Shown: one piece after another, positions 17,299 through 28,300 of the stretch
Layout of the letters: each line of letters begins with the position of its first letter
Numbering within the stretch: the stretch's first letter is position 1
Assembly: GCA_031285565.1 (NCBI GenBank)
Contig: JAITVY010000012.1
Location: forward strand, 1-59,304
DNA from: Tannerella sp.
GTDB lineage: Bacteria; Bacteroidota; Bacteroidia; Bacteroidales; Tannerellaceae
Length of the DNA: 59,304 nucleotides
Reading direction: 5' to 3'
The notes under the pieces: generated by a model
What the model was told of the DNA's origin: nothing
What the model saw: the letters and a program-made list of their open reading frames with translations, nothing else
Database searches by the model: none
Made by a program: the position numbers and the translations under genes

Positions 17299-20200
17299 CT
17301 ACAACACCTCCTCTGCACACTTGCTGGGAGTCATACCGAAATGTTTGGTAAAACAACGTGTGAAGTACTTGGGGTCGTTAAACCCAACTTTATATGCCAC
17401 TTCCGAGATATTCATTTGTTCCCCTTTACTCAACAATATCAATTCTTTCGCTTTTGTTAAACGATAAGACCGGATCATCTTCACAGCAGGCTGCCCAATA
17501 AGCGAATGGAGCTTTTTATGCAACAGGCTCTTACTCATATGCATTTTCTCGACAAGTTCAGAGACATCAAAAGTTGTATCCTGATAATTTTCTTCAATGA
17601 TTTTCATAATTCGGTCTACAAATTTCCGGTCTTGCGATTCCTCTTTCATATTGAGCGACTTCACATCCATACTACTCTCGAAAGCCTTATGCATCCTTGT
17701 CTGCGACCCCAGAATATTATTAATACGTGCAACAAGCAATCCGGCATCAAATGGTTTGGCTATATAACCGTCAGCCCCTGCATTATAACCTTCAATACGT
17801 ACCTCTGTCGAACTCTTTGCCGTAAGCAAAAGAACAGGGATATGTGAAGTCATAAAGTTATTCTTCACTTTCTTACAATATTCCAGCCCATCCATCACAG
17901 GCATCATAATGTCCGCAATAATAAAATCCGGCAAATACTTAAGCGTTTTATCCAACGCCTGTTTTCCATTTGATGCTTCAATGATATTGAAGTCTTTTTC
18001 CAGAACCGAACGGATAAACACGCGCATATCAGCATGATCTTCTACGATCAGTAAAAGTGGTTTCTTATCATCAGGAAAGTCTGCAATTGCATCTTCTTTA
18101 ACATCCGCATCTTCATATGTTTCAACATGCAACGTCTCTAAATCAGCTTCATCCAGGGGCAACAGGATACGGAAAGCAGCTCCTCCTAAAAAACTACGTG
18201 AGACCTGAATACCACCACCCAAAAACATGACAATTTGTTTGCATAAGAAAAGCCCTATTCCGGTACCACTCTGTCCATATACCGGATAAGCGGCCTGATT
18301 ATCTATCTGGTAAAAACGTTTGAAAATATCATCTTCAAGATCTTCCGGTATACCGGGACCGGAATCATGTATAGAAATATACAGGGAATACGTTTCATTT
18401 TGAGGCAATAAAGCGATATAAACACGAATCAATCCGTTATCAGGTGTAAATTTAACAGCGTTAGATAGTAAATTCACCAAAACCTTTTGCATCAGGTCCC
18501 TGTCAAAAAAGAAAACCTCCTGTTGTAAATAATACTGTTCTTCAATCCGGATATTCCGCCCATTGATTAACAAATAAAATGGCTCAACCACATTATGCAC
18601 AAATTCCCTGAAGTTACCCTCCGACTTATTGATTTTCATATTTCCGGAATCAACCTTACGAAAGTCCATCAGTTGATTCAGGAGTGAAAGCAGATATGTT
18701 GAGTTTTTCTGGATCAGACCCAGATATTCCTGTACTTTCTCGTTTTTACTGATCTTCATTGCCTGCTCTACAGGACCTAATATTAATGTTAGCGGCGTTT
18801 TAAATTCATGCGATATGTTTGTAAAAAAGGCGATCTTATCCTGTGTAGCCTTATTTAATTTAGTATTTGCCTCTTCCAAATCCTGTGCCTGGACTGCTAA
18901 CTCATCTTTCTGTAATGCAATTTTCCGCGTACGTTCGTCCACCATTCCTTCCAATTGCTCTTTTTGCCTGCGTAAACGCCGGATCCTGATTTCATTGAAA
19001 TACACAAAAAGCAAAACAACCAATAATAATGATGATGCAATAAACCATTTCCGTTTATAAAACGGAGGAATAATACGAATATCCAATTGTGTCACATTAT
19101 CTGACCATTCTCCGTTAGGGTTTGTTGACTTAACCTTAAAGATATAATCTCCTGACGGTAGATTCGTGTAATTGGCAAAATGTCGGTTAGCATCCACTTC
19201 AGTCCAATCCGTATCAAAACCCTCCAGCATATATCTGTATTTGATTTTTTCGGGAGAAGTATAATACAATGACGAAAACTCAATAGAGAATGACTTCTGC
19301 GCTTCCTTCAAATTCCATCCGTCCATGATTTGCCGGAAGTTAACCGATTCATTATATAACTTCCCGTCTACAATGGATACGGTTAATTCTGTAGTATCTT
19401 CATTAATCTCCGAAGGATCAAAAATAACAGCCCCGTTCAAATTACCAAAAAGCATCTTGCCATCAGAGGTATGGCAGGATGCTGCCCAGTAAAACTGGTT
19501 AGACAACAGACCGTCTGATGCATAGAACGTAATTGCACGTTCTTTCTCCGGGCAGAAATACGATAACCCCATATTGGTACTCAACCATAAATACCCTTGT
19601 TGATCTTCTTCAATTGCATAAATCACATTATCAGAAAACCCGACTTCTGTCCCGTAGTTTTTAAAAACATACTGGTCCTCTTCTCTTCCGGTTAGTTTAT
19701 ATAATGCATTCCCATTAGATCCGATCCAGATGGTTTGGTCTTTAGCTTCAAAGAGGCAATTGATTTTCTCTTGTTGTTTACTTTTTTCAGAAAGAGTTAA
19801 CCGGCAGGATTCTATCTCAAATTGTTTCTGATGAATATCCGATTTATCGATATACATACAATAAAGTCCATTTTCCGAACCAATCCATAAACGTCCGGAA
19901 TGATCAAGTAATAACGAAGAAGACGTTTCTATCGGTTTATTCCTGTATAAAATGCTTGAGAATCTTCTTTCCGCCAATTCATATACATACACACCACTTC
20001 GCGCTGCAATCCAGAGTACATTTAGCTTCGCATCAAAAATAATATCCGACACAAAAGGACAATCACAAATACCTTCTTCCACAATATCTTTCAGGCGAAC
20101 GAAATATCCCTCTTTTGATAATTCCATTCTGCAAACTCCATCTCCCCAGCTTCCTATCCAAAGATTCCCGTTTTCTTCAGTAATCACACTTACTGCATCA

Positions 20201-21492
20201 CGGGGTAACGAAAAAGGAATGGCAGGATTATTCTGATAATGGATAAACCGGTCGGAATCATCAATCCTTTTATTTAAACCGCCTTCAACCGTTCCTATCC
20301 AAAGTTGCCGGTTAGTATCCTCAAAAATTGCATTTACGGGATAAGGTGCAAGGGATGTAGATAGCTTATTATTATGCTGGTAAGCACCAAACTTGATCTC
20401 CTTCTTTACCATTTTATTAATTCCTCCTTTTTCGGTTCCGATCCAGAGAACATTCTCAGCATCGTAATACAGGCAATTAACAAAATTATTATTCAATTTA
20501 TCAGTAGTGACCGATGAATTCATTATAGAAGTGAAATCGTCCGATGCCCTATTATATACGCTTATCCCCTTAAATGTAGCGACATAAAGGTTATCTTCAT
20601 GGTCTTTTATGATATCTTTTATATAATTCTGGACTATTGAATAAGGATCACTTGCATTAGTTGTGTAAATAACATGCTTTTCCGATTGAAGATCATAGCA
20701 AAGTAAACCATCAGCCGTACCTATCCATATATTGGTACCATCCTGGCAAAATGCAAAAACCTCCCCCAATAGCTCATTTCCCAATGCTCCCGGCAGTGTT
20801 TCAAAGTGAATCACCTTATCTGATAACCCATTTGCCAGCCTGACCCCGTTATTATAACCAATCCAGATCCTGCCTGACTCATCCTCATACAGTTTATTCA
20901 CTTTTACATTTTCCTGTAAAGCATCAATGGCTGCAATCTCCCCCTTTTCATTAAAAGAAACAATAGCGATTCCATCGTTATGTCCTACCCATATTCTCCC
21001 TTTTTTATCTTTTAATAGTGTATTTATGGATGCACTAAATATCCGGTCTTCTGAAAACTGCGATGAAGCAAAAGAAATCACTTCACCGGAATAAATATCA
21101 ATCACATTTATGCCTGCTTCCGTTCCCACCCACATTTGTTGGTAGTCGTCTTCAACCAGCGTGCGAACAAACAAACTATTGACCGGATACTTCTCCGACC
21201 GGGTATGATATCTTATAAACTTATATCCGTCATAACGATTTAAACCGTTCCAGGTAGCAAACCACATAAAACCACGGCTATCTTTATATATGTAGTCAAT
21301 TGTATTCTGAGCTAAACCATCATCTGCTGTCAGATAAGAAAAAATATACGCGTCCGGGTTAAACCTGGCAGACATATTCATAGAGATTGTAAACATTACA
21401 ATCATTGAAATATAGTATCGCATTATTTTTCTTATACTCATCTTGACCTTAGTTCTTACTCCTTTTTCTGAAATATCATTGTTAATTGTCAA
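17299..21492 (-). CDS. Hybrid two-component system sensor/regulator (HTCS)
   Basis: A 1397-aa single-chain sensor and transcription factor. Order: N-terminal signal/anchor (ISMIVMFTISMNMSA), periplasmic Reg_prop beta-propeller repeats (about 50-720, units such as GFMWFATWNGLNRYDG and LWIGTEKGGINKM), Y_Y_Y domain (about 735-805), transmembrane helix (about 815-833), HisKA with His895 in NISHEFKTPL, HATPase with NLLSNAVKF and DSGPGIPEDL, receiver with Asp1194 in IIADIMMP, and an AraC HTH (about 1290-1395). It probably binds arabino-oligosaccharides and activates the adjacent PUL. The start may be at an internal Met (position 18). It is the last gene of the PUL on the same strand. Confidence 0.95.
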   Translation of the reverse strand: MTINNDISEKGVRTKVKMSIRKIMRYYISMIVMFTISMNMSARFNPDAYIFSYLTADDGLAQNTIDYIYKDSRGFMWFATWNGLNRYDGYKFIRYHTRSEKYPVNSLFVRTLVEDDYQQMWVGTEAGINVIDIYSGEVISFASSQFSEDRIFSASINTLLKDKKGRIWVGHNDGIAIVSFNEKGEIAAIDALQENVKVNKLYEDESGRIWIGYNNGVRLANGLSDKVIHFETLPGALGNELLGEVFAFCQDGTNIWIGTADGLLCYDLQSEKHVIYTTNASDPYSIVQNYIKDIIKDHEDNLYVATFKGISVYNRASDDFTSIMNSSVTTDKLNNNFVNCLYYDAENVLWIGTEKGGINKMVKKEIKFGAYQHNNKLSTSLAPYPVNAIFEDTNRQLWIGTVEGGLNKRIDDSDRFIHYQNNPAIPFSLPRDAVSVITEENGNLWIGSWGDGVCRMELSKEGYFVRLKDIVEEGICDCPFVSDIIFDAKLNVLWIAARSGVYVYELAERRFSSILYRNKPIETSSSLLLDHSGRLWIGSENGLYCMYIDKSDIHQKQFEIESCRLTLSEKSKQQEKINCLFEAKDQTIWIGSNGNALYKLTGREEDQYVFKNYGTEVGFSDNVIYAIEEDQQGYLWLSTNMGLSYFCPEKERAITFYASDGLLSNQFYWAASCHTSDGKMLFGNLNGAVIFDPSEINEDTTELTVSIVDGKLYNESVNFRQIMDGWNLKEAQKSFSIEFSSLYYTSPEKIKYRYMLEGFDTDWTEVDANRHFANYTNLPSGDYIFKVKSTNPNGEWSDNVTQLDIRIIPPFYKRKWFIASSLLLVVLLFVYFNEIRIRRLRRQKEQLEGMVDERTRKIALQKDELAVQAQDLEEANTKLNKATQDKIAFFTNISHEFKTPLTLILGPVEQAMKISKNEKVQEYLGLIQKNSTYLLSLLNQLMDFRKVDSGNMKINKSEGNFREFVHNVVEPFYLLINGRNIRIEEQYYLQQEVFFFDRDLMQKVLVNLLSNAVKFTPDNGLIRVYIALLPQNETYSLYISIHDSGPGIPEDLEDDIFKRFYQIDNQAAYPVYGQSGTGIGLFLCKQIVMFLGGGIQVSRSFLGGAAFRILLPLDEADLETLHVETYEDADVKEDAIADFPDDKKPLLLIVEDHADMRVFIRSVLEKDFNIIEASNGKQALDKTLKYLPDFIIADIMMPVMDGLEYCKKVKNNFMTSHIPVLLLTAKSSTEVRIEGYNAGADGYIAKPFDAGLLVARINNILGSQTRMHKAFESSMDVKSLNMKEESQDRKFVDRIMKIIEENYQDTTFDVSELVEKMHMSKSLLHKKLHSLIGQPAVKMIRSYRLTKAKELILLSKGEQMNISEVAYKVGFNDPKYFTRCFTKHFGMTPSKCAEEVL

Positions 21493-21502
21493 TTAATAGC
21501 CC

Positions 21503-22462
21503 CTAGGGGTTAGGGGTTATCCCCTCACTTGTCATCTGTACACGCTGCATTGTTCCGTCTTCATTATAATACAAACGATCAATACAGACCGAGCGGCGGA
21601 AACTACCCCCAGCCGTATTAATACCCCCGTTGTGATAAATGAAATACCATTTATCGTTGAATTCGATAATCGACTGGTGATTTGTATTGCTGTTTCCAGC
21701 CAATTCATTTAAAACACCTTTATACTCCCAGGGGCCGGTAATGCTCTTGCTCATGGCATAACATATCTTCTCCGGAAAACCGGAAGCGTAAGATAAATAA
21801 TACCACTCACCACGTTGATGAATCCAGGGTGCTTCCGTAAATGCCGGTAAATTGACTTTCTGTATCTCACCATCCAGCTCTGTCATATTTTCTTTCAGCT
21901 TCACATAGTAACATTGCACATTACCCCAAAACAAATAAGCTTGTCCATCGCCATCGATGAACACAGTCGGATCGATATCATCCCACATCATTTTAGGAGT
22001 CTGGTCAGTCATTTCATTTGTTATAAGCGCCGAACCTCTTGCATCTTTAAACGGTCCTACTGGCGAATCAGAGACAGCTACACCAATCGATTTTCCCTTG
22101 TTTTGATGCTCTACCGTAACATACCAGTAAAACTGCCCGTTCCGTTCGATTACCTGAGCAGCCCATGCTTCTCCACTGGCCCATTTAAAATCGCTTGCCC
22201 GTAGCGGAACAGAATGTTCTGTCCATGTAATCAGGTCTGATGAAGAAAAAACGAGCCATTCATTTAAAAGATAATGATTCTTATCAGGTGGGCACTCGTC
22301 ATGTCCGGCATATAAATACACTTTTCCATCATATACCATCGCTGCCGGGTCTGCTGTATATTTATAATTAATCACCGGATTTCCCTTAGCTATAAATGTT
22401 GTGTCCGCAGCCTGTAACTGAAGGGACAAAGGAAATAACAATATAATAAGTAACCTATTCAT
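21503..22462 (-). CDS. Glycoside hydrolase family 43
   Basis: A 319-aa exported GH43, probably an alpha-L-arabinofuranosidase or beta-xylosidase. The start is the ATG at 22460-22462. An upstream Met at 22498 lies inside the 22475-22523 hairpin and is rejected. The signal peptide is LLIILLFPLSLQLQAA. Catalytic residues: Asp38 (KYTADPAAMV), Asp164 (DDIDPTVFIDGDG) and Glu210 (FTEAPWIH), the five-bladed propeller trio. There is no extra C-terminal domain. It lies 11 bp ahead of the HTCS gene. Activity on arabinan side chains is inferred from the PUL context. Confidence 0.92.
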   Translation of the reverse strand: MNRLLIILLFPLSLQLQAADTTFIAKGNPVINYKYTADPAAMVYDGKVYLYAGHDECPPDKNHYLLNEWLVFSSSDLITWTEHSVPLRASDFKWASGEAWAAQVIERNGQFYWYVTVEHQNKGKSIGVAVSDSPVGPFKDARGSALITNEMTDQTPKMMWDDIDPTVFIDGDGQAYLFWGNVQCYYVKLKENMTELDGEIQKVNLPAFTEAPWIHQRGEWYYLSYASGFPEKICYAMSKSITGPWEYKGVLNELAGNSNTNHQSIIEFNDKWYFIYHNGGINTAGGSFRRSVCIDRLYYNEDGTMQRVQMTSEGITPNP

Positions 22463-22474
22463 TTTTCCATCTGT

Positions 22475-22523
22475 TAAAAAGCCCGGAATACAATCCATTT
22501 ATAAAACGGAGAATTCCGGGCTT
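22475..22523 (-). terminator. Terminator-like hairpin inside the PUL operon
   Basis: Perfect 11-bp arms AAGCCCGGAAT (22479-22489) and ATTCCGGGCTT (22513-22523) are followed on the minus strand by T5. It lies between the DUF3823 stop and the GH43 start, so it may end most SusCD transcripts and let a fraction read on into GH43 and the HTCS. Confidence 0.75.
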
Positions 22524-22609
22524 AAATTAATAAATCATTTACTTGAAACCAATTAAGAAGTTGCTCAAATTTTCAATAAACGAACAATTTAAGCAAAATT
22601 CAATCGGCC

Positions 22610-23329
22610 TCAAATAGAAAGTTTAAACGGTTCCGTATAAACCATTGCATCAATACCTTCAATCTTCAACCCCATACGTGCATATATAAATCCGGTAGAG
22701 GGTAATGAACCTGCGGTAGAGCTTACTTGCAGCCCACTCAGATTTAACGTAAGCGATATCTGATCACCGGCTGAGGCTGTAGTAGTTACAGCACCAGCAC
22801 TTCCAAAATTATATGTATTATCAACAATCACATTACGTCCGGCATAAAGACCTACATATTCAATATTCCGGCCTCCTGTCACTTGTCTTACAGAACATGT
22901 CCCGGAAACAACTTTACTACTACATGTAATCGATGCATTCGTCAACATATAATATGGAGTTACAGGCATTTCCACCACCTGGTTCTTCGAACAATTAATC
23001 ACATAAATCGTATCAGAGGATGTCGGATTTACCCATGGTCCGATATTATCCTGACGAATCAGGCAGTAATTCTTTCCCTTATATACGCTGGCACTGAATG
23101 TGCCATCCTGCGCAACCTGCACATTCATATACGTACTTGCCGACAATTCCCAGCCCGGTTCATACAAACGAAAAGTTACCTGGTTATTCTTCACATAAAT
23201 GGTCTCGCCTTCATACACAACTTTTCCTGATATTGTTGCATTCGGCTCATCAAAATTATCATATTCGCACGAAGTAAATATAATAGACGAAACAGCTATT
23301 AAAAACAATGCTATTCTTTTCATATTCAT
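22610..23329 (-). CDS. DUF3823 surface lipoprotein (PUL glycan-binding candidate)
   Basis: A 239-aa lipoprotein with lipobox SIIFTSC. Residues about 25-130 match DUF3823: a carboxypeptidase-regulatory-like fold with NATISGKVVYEGETI, VTFRLYEPGWE and VAQDGTFSASVYKGKNY. A second beta domain follows. DUF3823 proteins sit directly after SusD in many PULs, like SusE/F-type glycan-binding proteins. The gene is 6 bp after susD. Binding to arabinan fragments is inferred from context only. Confidence 0.85.
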   Translation of the reverse strand: MNMKRIALFLIAVSSIIFTSCEYDNFDEPNATISGKVVYEGETIYVKNNQVTFRLYEPGWELSASTYMNVQVAQDGTFSASVYKGKNYCLIRQDNIGPWVNPTSSDTIYVINCSKNQVVEMPVTPYYMLTNASITCSSKVVSGTCSVRQVTGGRNIEYVGLYAGRNVIVDNTYNFGSAGAVTTTASAGDQISLTLNLSGLQVSSTAGSLPSTGFIYARMGLKIEGIDAMVYTEPFKLSI

Positions 23330-23335
23330 GTTCTT

Positions 23336-25207
23336 TTATAAATTAGGATTTTGTACCAGCTTCGGATTTTTATTTAATGCATCCGTATCAAAAGATGAGT
23401 AATAATTCCCCAAACGGAAATTACGCGGCGCCCTGAAACGGTAAGCTACATGGCGGTCGAAGATGTACTTGCCGTCATTAGGCCCACCAATTACACGGAA
23501 CGGATAAAGTGCATATAACATTGTATTTTCAGACTGTACCCCATTCCACTGTAAATGAGCTTTCCTCAGACGTTTCATATCCCAATAGCGATGATCTTCC
23601 ATAGCCAACTCGCAACGACGTTCGTGCAACAGGTTATCAATGGTCAGATCAGATGCACTCCATGAATCGGCACCAAATCCCGCCCGTTCGCGGATCGCAT
23701 TTGCATATCGAAGCGCCTTATCTGTTTGTCCGAGTTCCATAGCAGCTTCTGCTGCATTCAGGTAAACTTCTCCCATGCGGAAATATGCCCACCACATATA
23801 AGATCCCTGACCACGGGCAGATGACCCTGCAGTTGCATCTACATATTTCCGTAAATTAAAACCGGTATTCGTATAAGTATTACGGCTCAAAGGACCATCT
23901 CTGCCGACAAAACGACCACCATCCGCATTCGGATGATCATCAGCAGGTTCATACGTAGAATTGGCTTCACTTCCTTCAATTAACAGGTATGTCCCATTAC
24001 TTTGATAAACAGCAACTCCGGCTAGTACATCCAATTGTGCTCCTTTAAATGTCTGACCGGGAACCAGGCAAGTTCCTTTCAACCGGTAATCGCGTCCTTC
24101 AAATAAATCCGAAACATTATCGTAAGCAATATAATTCCCATTTGCATCTTTATCTGCCAGACGTGCCGCACCTCCATTTAATGGTAAGAATGATTCTACC
24201 AGTCCCAATGTTGGGCACAAATCACAACCATTATCATTATCTTCGTTCATTGACTGGGCAATATTGGAAAATGAAAATATATGAAATTTACCGGAAGAAT
24301 AATCCTTACTCCAGATAACTTCTTTATTCCCATCCTTGCTGCATATGGCATTATAAAAATCATCTGCCGACGATACATTATGAAGCCGGAACACGCCATC
24401 ATTGATAATTTCCTCGGCAATAGCCAATGCTTTTTCATAATATCCCTTCGAATCTGCTCCGGTCATTCCGACTACACCCGACTGCAAAGAAGATGTAATA
24501 GGAGAAGACATCGCTGCATTATACTTAGATATGGACCCGGCATACAACATGGCCCGGCTGGCTAATGCCAAAGCAGCATATTTATTTGCCCGTGCAACAT
24601 TTGTAGACGCGTTATTTGCTGCCAAAGTTTCTTTTATAGCCATACATTCATCATATACAAATTCATATACTCCAGCTTCGGACGAACGTGCAATCTGTAA
24701 TTCCGTCACATCCATTCCTGGGGTATATGTAGTTGTTTGGGTTACCAACGGAACTCCACCCATACGACGAGCCATATCAAAATATGTATATGCACGCAGG
24801 AAACGATATTCCCCCTGATAAACCTGTATATTCTCTGCTGCTAATGTCGATTCATCCAGTTTTTCAATAGCCTGATTCAACTTATATATATAATTATAAT
24901 CATAATAGCGCATTGAATCATAAGGATAAGCCACCATCTGGTTACGGGCAGTTTCTATATCCGTATTCATCAGCCCACACCACATCATATCATCGATCAA
25001 CGAAAAATTCACATCATTCTCCAATGATCCATTCATTTTGACACTATTATATACATTCGCCAAAGCACTTATCACCATGGAATTATCATTCCAGACTTGT
25101 TCATCTGTCAGGAAGTCTGTCGGTTCACGGTCCAGAAAGTCATCACAGCTGGAGAACTGACAGACTAATGCTATCAATAAAGCATATATTATATTTATCT
25201 TTTTCAT
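23336..25207 (-). CDS. susD: SusD/RagB-type surface glycan-binding lipoprotein
   Basis: A 623-aa SusD-like lipoprotein from the ATG at 25205-25207. An upstream Met at 25303 would add a non-signal extension. Lipobox CQFSSC, then DDFLDREPTDFLTDEQVW, the usual SusD opening. TPR-like helices carry the core (GEYRFLRAYTYFDMARRMGG). Near the C-terminus are AIRERAGFG and LHERRCELAMEDHRYWDMKR, both hallmarks. It caps the SusC barrel and delivers oligosaccharides. Position directly after susC is canonical. Confidence 0.96.
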   Translation of the reverse strand: MKKINIIYALLIALVCQFSSCDDFLDREPTDFLTDEQVWNDNSMVISALANVYNSVKMNGSLENDVNFSLIDDMMWCGLMNTDIETARNQMVAYPYDSMRYYDYNYIYKLNQAIEKLDESTLAAENIQVYQGEYRFLRAYTYFDMARRMGGVPLVTQTTTYTPGMDVTELQIARSSEAGVYEFVYDECMAIKETLAANNASTNVARANKYAALALASRAMLYAGSISKYNAAMSSPITSSLQSGVVGMTGADSKGYYEKALAIAEEIINDGVFRLHNVSSADDFYNAICSKDGNKEVIWSKDYSSGKFHIFSFSNIAQSMNEDNDNGCDLCPTLGLVESFLPLNGGAARLADKDANGNYIAYDNVSDLFEGRDYRLKGTCLVPGQTFKGAQLDVLAGVAVYQSNGTYLLIEGSEANSTYEPADDHPNADGGRFVGRDGPLSRNTYTNTGFNLRKYVDATAGSSARGQGSYMWWAYFRMGEVYLNAAEAAMELGQTDKALRYANAIRERAGFGADSWSASDLTIDNLLHERRCELAMEDHRYWDMKRLRKAHLQWNGVQSENTMLYALYPFRVIGGPNDGKYIFDRHVAYRFRAPRNFRLGNYYSSFDTDALNKNPKLVQNPNL

Positions 25208-25315
25208 GCGATTATTTATTTCTATATTAAAGTTGCACGGAACTCGCATAATTTTTGTTATAATGAGTTCTAGTGATTTAATAAAAATTCTGCTTCGTTT
25301 CATATTCTTCTCTGA

Positions 25316-28300
25316 TTAAAAGTTAAGATTAAATCCAAAACTGATAGTCCGTGTGTTAGGACTAACCAAAGCGCTATTAGATTCGATTTCCGGATCAAGT
25401 TGATATTTTGATAAATTATCGATGCTGAATAAGTTATAAGCATTGGCATAGAAACGCAATCTCTCTACAAAAAACCGTCTGGATATATTCCGGGGTAAAG
25501 TATATCCCAATTCTAAATTCCGCAATTTTATATAATATGTATTGTGAACCCAGAAATCGGAATACCGGTTGAAGCTTACATTGGCGCCTGCATAACGTGT
25601 AGCAGGAAAATGACCGGATATCCATGTGCTGTTCGGATCTGTCGGATCCGAACGATGCCAGGCATCAGTTAATAAATATGCGGTGGAGTTTCCATCACCC
25701 TGGAACGGATAAGCAACTTCCCAACTCATATGATACGATTGCCCCGCAGCAGCAGCAAAATCCGCTACCAGATCAAAATTCCTCCATTCAAAAGAGGTAT
25801 TAAATCCAAAGTTCCAATGAGGTAGCTGAGCTGTTCCATAACCAATCGGACGTTCATCCAGATTATTAATCACACCATCACCATTCACATCCTTATAAAT
25901 CAAATCACCGGGAAGCATGGTAGTATTGCCCTGTCCGTCATTGTCAACTGCATAGTCCTGTATTTCATCATAACTTTGAAACCGGCCGATAACCTGGTAT
26001 CCCCAGTTAATATTTGCCCACCGGTTCTCTATCGAATTCCGGTATTCATTCCAGCTCGATCCAAAACGGGGTTTATACGAATCTCCATCTTTCTTACGCG
26101 CCAATGTAGCATTCAAACCCAGATTATACTTAAAATCATTCACCTGATCACTCCAGTTTAAAGAAAGTTCCATACCCTGATGATAATCTGAATTCAGGTT
26201 TTCCTGTGGCAACTCAAAACCCACTTCTACCGGTACTAACACATCATAACGTGACGCCGGTAATCCTGTACGTTTACGTTGGAAAATATCAAACGAACCG
26301 TTCAGGCGATTATCCAGAAATCCGAAATCGAGTCCGACATTAATCAAAGTAGATTTAATCCATGATAAGGTCGTGATCGGTATACCACGATATACAACCC
26401 CTGTTGTCGTCGTTCCGTTTAATACAGCATCTCCCGAACCATATGTATATCCGTCAAGATAAGAATAAGGCTTAACAATATATTCCGGCATACCATGAGT
26501 TTTGGGATTAGCAAGATCATTCGTATAACGAAGAACATCATCCCCCATCTGTCCCCATGAAGCACGGATCTTAAAGTTTGAAAGAGATATTTGATCTTTC
26601 AGTCCATCCATAAACACTTCTTCCGACAATCTCCATCCGGCTGAAACAGAGGGGAAGAATCCCCAGCGATGTCCTGGTTTAAACAAATATGATCCGTCGT
26701 ATCGTCCGCTGAATTCGGCAAAATACTTACTTGAATAGTCATATGCCGCACGGAAAATATAACCGGCACGGGCTGCTTCATCCATAGCTGTCTCTATACC
26801 CGTCATATCCGTATAGTTATTCGTCAATGGGATATAATTATTCGTTGGCAAAATATTGTAACGCAAATAATCCCGGTTGCTTTCAAATGTCTCCACACCT
26901 ACTACACCGGAAACATGATGTTTGGCTTCAAACGTATGATCATAATTTAATTGAGCCTGAAATGTTTGTTCAACTTTTTCATCTTTCACACGGCGTCTCC
27001 ACGGATTCTGGTTTCCCCAACTTTCATTATAGGCATCGTTTTCCTTATCATAGGTATACACCTTATAGGTATATTCAAATTCTTCAATATCTCTTCGTGA
27101 AATCCAGTAATTATATGCAACCCTGGCTTTCAATCCGGGAATAGGAAATTCATATTCAGCATAAAAATTGGCAGTCATCGACTTTATTACATCATCCGTA
27201 TAACCTGTAATATCTTTATCAAAAATCGCGGCCCCTGTTGCATTATTACGCGTACTATTTACATAGTCCGGATTTCCATTAGCAAACGCCTGTTGTGTCG
27301 GCCAGTTCTGGAACATCGAATAATAAGGTTGCCAGTAATCATCTAATCCGGGAACCCCCACATTATGGCGTTCTTCTATACGCCCGCTCAATTTGGTCCC
27401 GACTTTAAGACCTTTCGTGATATTTGCCTCTACATTGCTCTGGAAGTTGGTTCGTTTAAAATTAAAACCATTGATCATAGCTTGCTGATCCGTATGAGCC
27501 AAACCAAAATAGTAATTAATTTTTTCCGAGCCACCGCTGGCGCTTACATTTCCGTAAAAAATAGGAGCATTCTCCCTGACAATAAATTTTTGCCAGTCCA
27601 TATTTTGGTAATCACCTTGTCCTTGTCTCCATAAGTTCAATTCGTCCATCGTACGGTTGGTAGAGCCGTATGTATTCAAATCTGCCTGCATACGTCCTTC
27701 GTAAAACTGGGGAGCATTTGCAACTTCCGGGTAACGCATGAAATTTTGGATACCATAATATGCATTCGCATTAATCTGGTTTTTTTCTCCGCGTTTACCC
27801 GACTTGGTTGTTACCAACACAACTCCATTGGCTGCACGCAATCCATAAATAGCAGCAGATGCATCTTTCAGGACGGAAATGCTTTCAATATCATTCACAT
27901 CGATATTGTTAAATTGCGACTCTTCAGATTGAATACCGTCAATTACATATAACGGGGTACCCATATTACGAATCTGAATTTTTGCACTTCCTCCCGGACG
28001 TCCGTCAGCCTGACGGGCAGAAATACCTGCAACCTTACCAACCAAAGCACCGGCTGTCGTTGGTGTGGTCGTACGGGTCAATTCATCCGACCTTACGCTG
28101 CTGATTGCACCTGTTAACGATCCTTTCTTCTGTGTCCCGTAACCAACCACTATGACTTCATCCAACATTTCAGTATCATCCTTCAGCTGAATCTGAAAAA
28201 TTGTCTTACCGGCTATCGGAACTTCTTGTGTAGTATATCCGATATACGTAAACACCAGTGTTTTCCCATTAGCCACATTTAAAGAAAAATTACCATCCAA

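Noticed and set aside
22463..22498. Upstream start for the GH43 gene next to the HTCS
   Set aside because: It lies inside a terminator hairpin and would place non-signal residues before a good signal peptide.
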